From the NCBI GenBank assembly GCA_016745315.1, contig CP066886.1:3906501-3970500 (forward strand): a DNA stretch of 64,000 nt, written 5' to 3'. The position numbers and the translations under genes were made by a program. The notes beneath the pieces are model-generated. The model saw only the letters and a list, made by a program, of their open reading frames with translations. It did no database searches and was not told the DNA's origin. The stretch comes from Arthrospira sp. PCC 9108 (lineage in GTDB: Bacteria > Cyanobacteriota > Cyanobacteriia > Cyanobacteriales > Microcoleaceae). Of this stretch, positions 38,049 to 44,687 are shown in pieces (within the stretch, counting starts at the first letter, position 1; each line of letters starts with the position of its first letter).

Positions 38049-38129
38049 TTTATCGAATACCACTCCCACCAAAGTAGGGCTGTTTCATTAAAAAATTAAA
38101 CTTATAATCTTTAGGGAGTTCGATGAGTA

Positions 38130-38235
38130 GGTATTTTCTTCATTAGGATAGCCGAAGAATTCTTGAATCAGGGAGAGATAAGCCTGCACTCTGGGTTCAT
38201 CCATCGCCACACACCGGATAGGGGATACCATCGGG
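38130..38235 (-). pseudogene. fossil promoter and 5' end of a TPR-CHAT gene
   Basis: The minus strand reads VAMDEPRVQAYLSLIQEFFG and then diverges. The DNA upstream of this start (GGGATACCATCGGGATTTTA on the plus strand, before CCCCACCCCCG) matches the leader of the intact CHAT gene at 36116-36170. A complete leader-plus-start module was therefore copied and then decayed. Confidence 0.65.
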
Positions 38236-38425
38236 ATTTTACCCCACCCCCGCCACCGAGAAACCGGGTTGCTGAAGACCTCTAGCGATCGCTTCACTGG
38301 AAATGACTTACCAATTCCCTAGAGATTATCGTCCCCCTTCAACGTTACCACTCCGGGCGGACGGGGGGCGAAACTCAGGCGATCGCCTCCCCAATGGGTA
38401 ACTAGAGATTGATATCGAGCGATTC
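38236..38425. repeat. 190-bp direct repeat, copy 1
   Basis: Nearly identical to 40136-40325, which starts exactly 1900 bp later. I see only about two mismatches. It includes GCTGAAGACCTCTAGCGATC, CTCCGGGCGGACGGGGGGCG and GATTGATATCGAGCGATTC. It begins inside the fossil CHAT leader and ends next to the 72-residue antitoxin gene. It carries no gene. Short frames reading RNRSISISSYPLGRRSPEF in both copies are shadows of the repeat. Confidence 0.85.
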
Positions 38426-38443
38426 TTTTTTGTAAACACTACC

Positions 38444-38656
38444 TCAAGTTTTTCCCTGCTCAAAAGCCCGAACCTTCTCATATAAACTATCCACTGTTTC
38501 ATCCGCAAATATCTCATCTTTACTCAACAAATAATCCCCTTCCCCCAGTTGACAAGCCACAACAAATCTCGCAAACTTGACAGGAGCCATGTGAGCGGAT
38601 AGGATTTTTAGCCCCTCTTTGATAACTTGTTGTTCCGTCGGTAAATCAACCTTCAT
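38444..38656 (-). CDS. antitoxin-like protein paired with PIN toxin
   Basis: A 70-residue protein (MKVDLPTEQQVIKEGLKILS, then DYLLSKDEIFADETVDSLYE). The start at 38656 is chosen because GGAGG lies just upstream. It overlaps the end of the upstream PIN gene by 11 bp. As at 36175-36838, the toxin gene precedes the antitoxin. Confidence 0.6.
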   Translation of the reverse strand: MKVDLPTEQQVIKEGLKILSAHMAPVKFARFVVACQLGEGDYLLSKDEIFADETVDSLYEKVRAFEQGKT

Positions 38657-39092
38657 AATCAACCTCCGTGATAAAATAGGTAGGATTCATAACGGGTAAA
38701 TCTAGTCCTTGGCAGCGATTAATCAGACGTTTATCGCAGGTGAGAAAATAATCACTCCCAGACGCTTCCGCGCTGGCAATGTGTAAAGCATCTAAAGACT
38801 TAACACCCATCTCTTCCAGTGCTTTTGCTCGAAGGCGGATCTTAGGTGTCAGTTTCTGATATATCTTGGACAAACTCAGCCAGAGATTGACAGCATTGGC
38901 ACGCTCAAGACGAGAGTTGCGACTATTTTCATAGTCTAGAACACTGGAACTGACCAGAGCAATTTGCTGACTTTCAATCAGGGTGAGAATTAGAAGAAAC
39001 GCCTGGGTTTCTAAAAAGATTTTGACCTGTGATTGATCGTCAAAGGGACGATTTAAAACGCTTGTGTCTAGGTAAACACGCATACCAGACAT
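38646..39092 (-). CDS. PIN-domain toxin
   Basis: A 148-residue PIN protein with MRVYLDTSVLNRPFDDQSQV, then MGVKSLDALHIASAEASGSD and YFLTCDKRLINRCQGL supplying the acidic triad. It is related to the PIN protein at 36389 (both have LNRPFDD near the start). GGAGG lies 3 nt before the first ATG, so the second ATG (39083) is also possible. A predicted RNase toxin. Confidence 0.75.
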   Translation of the reverse strand: MSGMRVYLDTSVLNRPFDDQSQVKIFLETQAFLLILTLIESQQIALVSSSVLDYENSRNSRLERANAVNLWLSLSKIYQKLTPKIRLRAKALEEMGVKSLDALHIASAEASGSDYFLTCDKRLINRCQGLDLPVMNPTYFITEVDYEG

Positions 39093-39169
39093 CCACCTCC
39101 AGTCAAGTGTTGGTGGGCAAGTCTAGAGTATCAGTTTCTACTGACAACTGACTATCCCTGCACACCCTA

Positions 39170-39300
39170 GTATTTTAGTCCCTGCCCTGAACGTTGAGGC
39201 GTTCTTGAATCAGGTGTAGATACACCTGCACTCTGGGTTCATCCATCGCCACACACCGGATAGGTTACACCATCCCGATTTTACCCCACCCCCGCCAGTC
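39170..39300 (-). pseudogene. fossil promoter and 5' end of a TPR-CHAT gene
   Basis: The minus strand reads MDEPRVQVYLHLIQERL after a leader that again matches the intact CHAT leader (CACACACCGGATAGG, then CATCCCGATTTTACCCCACC on the plus strand). This is the third decayed copy of the 5' module in 3 kb. Confidence 0.6.
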
Positions 39301-39414
39301 CAAAACCCAAGAAACCGGGTTGCACTCATCCCCTCATTTCTCCCCTAAACCCTCCCAAAAACCCGGTTTCTCTCCCTTTGCTAGTTTTCTCGCTTCCTCA
39401 ACCCAGTCTTTAAC

Positions 39415-39819
39415 TTAGGGACTGATGAGGATAAGCTCAGGGAAATAGGTTTGGTAACGGGTCGCATCACGAGTGAGCAGACTGTATCGGCACACAAACC
39501 CATGAGCACCAGTATAGAAATCCGGTAAAGGCGATCGCCTCACCCCACCCCTACGACGATATTGCAAAAAGGCTTGACCCGCTAAAAATGCCGCCTCATA
39601 AGGTAATCCATCTCTCTGAAAAAAACGAGAAGATAAGACCGATTCCACTTCCGTTACATCTCGAAAACCAATGGATACTTCTGCATAAATAATCGGGTTG
39701 ATATGCAGTGTTCCGGTTTGGGCACAATCAGCCAGTTGCGCTGCTGACCAGTCAAACCAATGGAGATCTTCAGTTAATACATCGAGAATCACATTACTAT
39801 CCACCAAAAAATCCGTCAT
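39415..39819 (-). CDS. VapC-type PIN toxin
   Basis: A 134-residue PIN protein: TDFLVDSNVILDVLTEDLHW, PIIYAEVSIGF, PLPDFYTGAHGFV and LLTRDATRYQTYFPEL are typical of a VapC subgroup in proteobacteria and cyanobacteria. It overlaps the upstream antitoxin gene by 4 bp. A predicted Mg-dependent RNase. Confidence 0.85.
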   Translation of the reverse strand: MTDFLVDSNVILDVLTEDLHWFDWSAAQLADCAQTGTLHINPIIYAEVSIGFRDVTEVESVLSSRFFQRDGLPYEAAFLAGQAFLQYRRRGGVRRSPLPDFYTGAHGFVCRYSLLTRDATRYQTYFPELILISP

Positions 39820-40025
39820 TCCTCACCCCGGGTTAAATTCAGAATCTCATCAGTGGTCAAGTCCCCTGTAGCTTTTCCCCGCAGACTGGCGATTAAAGTT
39901 GCTCCTTGGGGGGAGGTGTTTTGATACCGCCAAGCTAAAAAGTCTAAGAATATTTTCGCTTCTTCCAGAGCAGGTTGAGGTAGATTGCGGAGAATAGCCA
40001 AGATTTCAGTTTCTGTGGTTAGCAT
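39816..40025 (-). CDS. VapB-like antitoxin
   Basis: A 69-residue protein (AILRNLPQPALEEAKIFLDF, then LIASLRGKATGDLTTDEIL). The DUF2281-like helical start and the Leu-Arg-Gly-Lys-Ala tail that would bind the toxin are typical. It is first in the operon and overlaps the PIN gene by 4 bp. Confidence 0.8.
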   Translation of the reverse strand: MLTTETEILAILRNLPQPALEEAKIFLDFLAWRYQNTSPQGATLIASLRGKATGDLTTDEILNLTRGEE

Positions 40026-40135
40026 AGTGCATTTCAGGATAGTACCCTCATTTTACTCCATCCTCCCAATCCAAAAACCGGGTTTCCTTGCCCCCCCAAC
40101 CCAGAAACCGCGTTGGACCGCGCCACCTCAGCCGA

Positions 40136-40325
40136 ATTTTACCCCACCCCCGCCACCGAGAAACCCGGTTGCTGAAGACCTCTAGCGATCGCTTCACTGG
40201 AAATGATTTACCAATTCCCTAGAGATTATCGTCCCCCTTCAACGTTACCACTCCGGGCGGACGGGGGGCGAAACTCAGGCGATCGCCTCCCCAATGGGTA
40301 ACTAGAGATTGATATCGAGCGATTC
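40136..40325. repeat. 190-bp direct repeat, copy 2
   Basis: Copy of 38236-38425, offset by exactly 1900 bp. It sits between the antitoxin gene at 39816-40025 and the remnant at 40363. The region from 40026 to 40362 otherwise holds only GAAACCGGGTTTC-type elements and no gene. Confidence 0.85.
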
Positions 40326-40362
40326 CTTAGCCGCCGACTTCTTAAACCGGACAGCATACCCT

Positions 40363-40587
40363 TCATTTGCCCTTTGCTTCTGCCTGAATGTCTTGTTTTA
40401 ACTCCTCCCAAGACACCTCTTCCTCATCCTCACGAGTATGAGCCACTAACACATCATAGAAATCTTCCCATAACTCACTCCGAGGAAATCCGTAATTCCT
40501 GACCCTCCCCACCTCGACAGCCGAGGATTTCTTGAATCCGGGAGAGATACCCCTACGATCGCCCTTAGCGCGATCGCCCTTTTTCAA
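40363..40587 (-). pseudogene. probable antitoxin remnant
   Basis: A 74-codon frame whose last 38 residues (SELWEDFYDVLVAHTREDEE followed by EVSWEELKQDIQAE) look like the end of a small acidic antitoxin. Its first part (KKGDRAKGDRRGISPGFKK) is encoded by repeat-like DNA. The original start seems lost. No toxin gene lies beside it. Confidence 0.4.
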
Positions 40588-40628
40588 TCCAATATTTGGC
40601 AGCTTTGAAGGCTAAATAAGCCACTAGA
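40565..40628 (-). pseudogene. out-of-frame C-terminal helix of the large cassette protein
   Basis: Just after the stop of the 471-residue protein the minus strand encodes, in another frame that begins inside its last codons, RIAISSLVAYLAFKAAKYWI followed by EKGRSR and a stop. This is a membrane helix with a basic end, matching the fossil at 27197-27290. A short interspersed element (GCGTTCGCGCAGCG, then TGTCCGGAGGAC) seems to have shifted the frame. Confidence 0.6.
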
Positions 40629-42044
40629 CTACTGATGGCGATACGTCCTCCGGACACGCTGCGCGAACGCACTCAAAAACGGATGGGGATATCTGCCAAA
40701 TTCTGCTTCCCACGGAAACGTCATCCGTTGGGGTTCAAATAACAATCCGCTACTGGAGGCAACGATCGCACCCCCAGCAATTCCTACCCCCACCGCCTGA
40801 ATGTGATCCTGGAGTTTCTGCTGCTTTTCTTGAATGTGGCGATCGCGTTCCGCTTGGTCAACTTCCACTAAACCGCGAATCGTGGCAATGGCTTGATTTA
40901 GTAGGTTGGAACCCGGATTAAAATAGTTTAAATCGGCGCGGATTTGTTCTTGAAAAGTTATGGCTTCCTTTTCGTAAAATAACCGCCAACCTTCCATGGG
41001 AGTTTCTGCCAGTTGTTCCATGCGTTCTAAACTGGTTTGATAGTTTTGGCGATTGATGGCGATCGTATTGCGCGCATATTCCATATTTCGCAGTTGTTGA
41101 GAATAGTTGAGGGAAGTCGCCAGCAGCGTTTTTAAGGAGATTTTCAAAGTTGCCAATTCGGCGGCGGACAGGGTTGCCGTTTTTTCCCGGTTTAGATAGT
41201 TTTGATGTAACTGATTTAATTGGGTTTCATTTTCTGCCACAATGCGATCGGCGCGATCGTAATAAATCCGACTATCTTGAAAACTTTTACAGATTTTGTG
41301 ATAATATAGTAGTAACTCCGGCAATTCCCAATAACACTTTTGCAGGATTAAAGTTGGCTGTTCTTCAAATAGAAACCAAGTCAATAAATGACCGTAGGGA
41401 TTTTCCTCTAAATCCGCCCTCGGACTCCCGTACTCATACAGATATCCACCCAGCAGATTATCAGCGCGATAGAGAGGCGGTAATTTCTCCCCATTTTCCA
41501 GGTGAAAAAACTTAATCCAGCCTTGTCTAGCCAGAGGTTCTAAGTCGCGAATATTATCCGGTTTATTGGTGTTTAAATAGGCACTTAATAACAGAGTTTG
41601 CCCTAAATTAGAAGCCGAATCCGGTGACGGTTTAAAGCAATTCCCCGGGTTGAATTGAGCTAAATCCGCCAGCTTATATTCATCTTGTCCGGGGGTTTCG
41701 GGTTGGTAAATATTCAGATTTAGGGCATAACTATCATGGAGACATTGAGGATAAATAAACCCTTCTAAATCCTGTTTAGTGCTAAAGTCAACTGTAGCTC
41801 TTTCATCATCAGCACCGACCAGCAAATCAAAATTTTGGGAAGGTTCATCGGAGCGAATATCTAACTCTAAGTCTACCTCGAACTTGTTAAGAATACTGCT
41901 ATATTTTTTCCGTACCCATTGGGGGTTAATGTGGTCTAAGGTTTGGGCGGGGGTATCATCATTTGAGGTCACTAAGCCGCGATGATATTCATAGGCGAAC
42001 CAATACAAACTAGGGGCGTAAATTGGGGCTATTTTATCGCTCAT
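40629..42044 (-). CDS. large cassette protein (copy A), C-terminus frameshifted
   Basis: A 471-residue paralogue of the protein at 27380-29056. Shared motifs are NDSY/HDSY, LGGYLYEYGS, WELPELLLYYHKI, FQDSRIYYDRADR, ARNTIAINRQNYQTSLERME, TIRGLVEVDQAERDR, GIAGGAIVASSSGLLF and MTFPWEAEFG. After HPFLSAF the frame leaves the family sequence, giving AQRVRRTYRHQ and a stop. The second membrane helix continues in another frame. The protein may therefore lack its final anchor. It follows its small partner gene by 31 bp. Confidence 0.7.
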   Translation of the reverse strand: MSDKIAPIYAPSLYWFAYEYHRGLVTSNDDTPAQTLDHINPQWVRKKYSSILNKFEVDLELDIRSDEPSQNFDLLVGADDERATVDFSTKQDLEGFIYPQCLHDSYALNLNIYQPETPGQDEYKLADLAQFNPGNCFKPSPDSASNLGQTLLLSAYLNTNKPDNIRDLEPLARQGWIKFFHLENGEKLPPLYRADNLLGGYLYEYGSPRADLEENPYGHLLTWFLFEEQPTLILQKCYWELPELLLYYHKICKSFQDSRIYYDRADRIVAENETQLNQLHQNYLNREKTATLSAAELATLKISLKTLLATSLNYSQQLRNMEYARNTIAINRQNYQTSLERMEQLAETPMEGWRLFYEKEAITFQEQIRADLNYFNPGSNLLNQAIATIRGLVEVDQAERDRHIQEKQQKLQDHIQAVGVGIAGGAIVASSSGLLFEPQRMTFPWEAEFGRYPHPFLSAFAQRVRRTYRHQ

Positions 42045-42075
42045 ATTTATGGTTGCTAAAGATTAGGTAAACAGA

Positions 42076-42435
42076 TTAGGAGTGTGCTTGTTTTGCCTGT
42101 TGCACTCTAGCCACCAGTAAGGCCTTATTATAGACCGTTTCCGGTCGTTCTCCTTCTGCTGGTTTGGGGATTGTCTGCCCTTGTTGTTTCATGTGGGCGC
42201 GAACTATTATCAACTCTTCTGGGTTGAAGGTAATCTGATACTCGTTACACCATGATTTAATGATTTTCGCCAGTTTCAAGGTTTTATCTTCGGCGGCGGT
42301 TAATTGGTCTTCTAATACTTGTAGATGTTCCGACAGTTTGGGGTTATTTTGGGGGTAGGTTTGACATTGTTCGAGATAGGTGAGGAAGTCTTCGATAGTT
42401 TGTAATAAATCTGAGTTGGAAATGCGATCGCTCAT
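42076..42435 (-). CDS. small cassette protein (copy A)
   Basis: A 119-residue helical protein. The ATG at 42435 follows GGAG by 8 nt and is preferred to 42459. Motifs: SDLLQTIEDFLTYLEQCQTY, DKTLKLAKIIKSWCNEYQI. It occupies the same position as the protein at 29053-29424 and shares its size, helical nature and a W-C-x-E motif. No named family is recognised. It is cotranscribed with the large cassette gene. Confidence 0.6.
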   Translation of the reverse strand: MSDRISNSDLLQTIEDFLTYLEQCQTYPQNNPKLSEHLQVLEDQLTAAEDKTLKLAKIIKSWCNEYQITFNPEELIIVRAHMKQQGQTIPKPAEGERPETVYNKALLVARVQQAKQAHS

Positions 42436-42525
42436 GGTATTATCTCCGAATGTGAACATACCGAGTCTGTAGCAGCATTTGGGCGGTATTAACCAATTTT
42501 AACAAGGAAACCCGGTTTTTCACTG

Positions 42526-42830
42526 TTGGGTGTTGGGTGTTGGGTGTTGGGTTACGCTGCGCTTCACCCAACCTACTGTCTTACTCCCTCTCCCACAGGG
42601 AGAGGGCTGGGGAGAGGGCCGAGCATGATTCCTTATTGTTGGGTGTTGGGTGTTGGGTTACGCTGCGCTTCACCCAACCTACTGTCTGTCTTACTCCCTC
42701 TCCCACAGGGAGAGGGCTGGGGAGAGGGCCGAGCATGATTCCTTATTGTTGGGATTGTTGGGTGTTGGGTGTTGGGTTACGCTGCGCTTCACCCAACCTA
42801 CTGTCTTACTCCCTCTCCCACTATGACCAG
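42526..42830. repeat. tandem repeat block, about 2.5 units of 106-119 bp
   Basis: Each unit reads TGTTGGGTGTTGGG, TTACGCTGCGCTTCACCCAA, then CCCTCTCCCACAGGGAGAGG and GCTGGGGAGAGGG. Units begin near 42535, 42641 and 42760. The third is cut after CCCTCTCCCAC. Inside each unit GGGTGTTGGGTT/AACCCAACC-like and CCCTCTCCC/GGGAGAGGG arms can fold. A related piece lies at 44645-44680. The block and its flanks (42460-42915) hold no supported gene. Confidence 0.75.
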
Positions 42831-42915
42831 TTATAGCTTCGGCGATATTATCTTAATTCCATATATTATAAACGGTTAAAAGCCCGAATTCACCCGCCAT
42901 TGATTAGTTTTTAAA

Positions 42916-43803
42916 CTAATCAGCAGATTGATTAATGGGGTGGATGAAGTCGAGGACGGAATCGCGGTATTCAATTTCAAGGTTATAAGAACAAGGCATA
43001 TTTTTGAAATACTCCACTATTCCTGTCAGGATTTTAGACATGACTTCTGGATAGAGGCTTTTTAATTCAACTAAACCATCCCTCAAAAGTTGATTAGTTT
43101 GTCGATAAGGAGTTAACCCAATCAGATAGCTCATTGATTGTTGCCAACCATCTTGGGTTTGTTGTTGCTGCTTTTTGCTTTTATTCTTTAATTTTTCAAT
43201 CCCGCGTTTCACATCGTTCAGATAATTGATGATATATTCATCATTATAGGAAAAACATAACTCTCGGTCACCCAAATTACGCAAATTCGGATAAAATTCG
43301 GTATTTTCCTCATTTTGGGCTAAATTTACATACATAAAAGTTTTACTCTGTTGCCATAAATCGAGCAACTCAATAAACCAATCATCATGGGTTTTCGGTA
43401 GCCGTTCGAGTTCCTCGGCTAAATCACAGCTATACTGAAAATCATCTTCATACTCTATACACATATCCAAGACGAGGCGATTAAAAATTTCAAAGTCACA
43501 TTCACTTTCTTTCCAACCATCGGCTTCTAACTGTTCAGTACAGGCAGGAATAATGTCATGACTCATCGCGCCTTGCATGAGTAAATTATGGAAGTCTGCC
43601 CAAGCGTCATCGGATAATATTTCATATTCTTCGCCAGTTTCTTCATCGATGCCGTAATAGTGGATTTTATCATCCTCATCCATCCTCAAAATGGCAAGGG
43701 TTTCTATCGAATCATAATCTTCTTTTGAAGTGACGAAACGCGGAAGTGCATAACTTCCCTTGACAAACCGACTACCTGGTGTTTTTCGATTTTTTGCAGC
43801 CAT
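42916..43803 (-). CDS. hypothetical acidic protein, second gene of an unknown pair
   Basis: A 295-residue soluble acidic protein that I do not recognise. It starts with a basic patch (MAAKNRKTPGSRFVKGSYA), then acidic segments (ILRMDEDDKIHYYGIDEETG, CIEYEDDFQYSCDLAEELER) and a Lys/Gln-rich linker (KLKNKSKKQQQQTQDG). It follows the preceding gene by 42 bp on the same strand, so the two form a probable operon between the CHAT gene and the cassette genes. Confidence 0.6.
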   Translation of the reverse strand: MAAKNRKTPGSRFVKGSYALPRFVTSKEDYDSIETLAILRMDEDDKIHYYGIDEETGEEYEILSDDAWADFHNLLMQGAMSHDIIPACTEQLEADGWKESECDFEIFNRLVLDMCIEYEDDFQYSCDLAEELERLPKTHDDWFIELLDLWQQSKTFMYVNLAQNEENTEFYPNLRNLGDRELCFSYNDEYIINYLNDVKRGIEKLKNKSKKQQQQTQDGWQQSMSYLIGLTPYRQTNQLLRDGLVELKSLYPEVMSKILTGIVEYFKNMPCSYNLEIEYRDSVLDFIHPINQSAD

Positions 43804-43845
43804 AATCTTTTCAACTGTCTCCCAAATTTAACCTTTGAAACTGAG

Positions 43846-44448
43846 TTATTTAGATAACGACTTGAGGTTATCTTTATAAATACACAAAAAGTTTTCTGCG
43901 TGAGTAGCTCCAATTTTTTGGATTTCTGGAGGGAAAGCACTTAAAAATGCGGTTTGTCCGGTAATGTTAAAAACGGCTGCACCTTCAGCCGTCCCTCCAT
44001 GAAGATACACTAAATCTGGAGCTAAATTTAGCCACATTCCCAAGCGTTGAGCCACATCGTAAGCTGTGATTTCTCCTAATCCTTTAACGCGAGCAGTCAC
44101 CGACTCTATCCAGTGATGAAGTTCTGCAAAGGTTTTAAACTGCTGTGCTTGCTTACCATCTTGGCGAGATACGTTTAATCCTTCTGCTAATTTACGAGAG
44201 GGTTGGCACTGATGGGGGTGCATTTTTCCATTGGCACGTAGAGAAAGCCAAGCTCGTTCCAAGGCTGCATCCCAAGTCAGGGTGCGATCGCCCCACCATT
44301 GGGTTTGAGCTTGATAACAAGTTCCGAAATGAGCGAGATAATCATTCACCCAATCAGCAAGAGTGGGTTGATTTTGACTACCCATATTGCTAGGGATAGA
44401 ATGACCGCATAATTTGCCCGATGTTTGCTTCTTGCAATTGCCACTCAT
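43846..44448 (-). CDS. hypothetical protein with possible helix-hairpin-helix
   Basis: A 200-residue protein starting MSGNCKKQTSGKLCGHS. GAGGAAG precedes the ATG. The N-terminus has three Cys/His residues that might bind metal. Near residue 130 the stretch VKGLGEITAYDVAQRLGMWL resembles a helix-hairpin-helix as found in DNA-binding glycosylase-like proteins, and DLVYLHGGTAEGA follows. This is weak evidence for nucleic acid binding. It is the first gene of a pair with 42916-43803. Confidence 0.55.
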   Translation of the reverse strand: MSGNCKKQTSGKLCGHSIPSNMGSQNQPTLADWVNDYLAHFGTCYQAQTQWWGDRTLTWDAALERAWLSLRANGKMHPHQCQPSRKLAEGLNVSRQDGKQAQQFKTFAELHHWIESVTARVKGLGEITAYDVAQRLGMWLNLAPDLVYLHGGTAEGAAVFNITGQTAFLSAFPPEIQKIGATHAENFLCIYKDNLKSLSK

Positions 44449-44687
44449 AGCTTCCTCAATTTTTCAGAGATTAACTAACGGCAAATAGCTCTTGCTTATT
44501 TATAGCATAATTTGATTGTTAAAAGCGTTAAATTATGTCAAGATTTGTCCCTGATTAGTTGGCTATTCCCAGTAAGGCTCCAGCCCGGGCAAGAGATGGC
44601 GTGTAACGGGACGAGAACACATAACAACTCCCTTCAACTCTTGCTCCCTCTCCCTCTGGGAGAGGGCTGGGGAGAGGGCATTATCCA

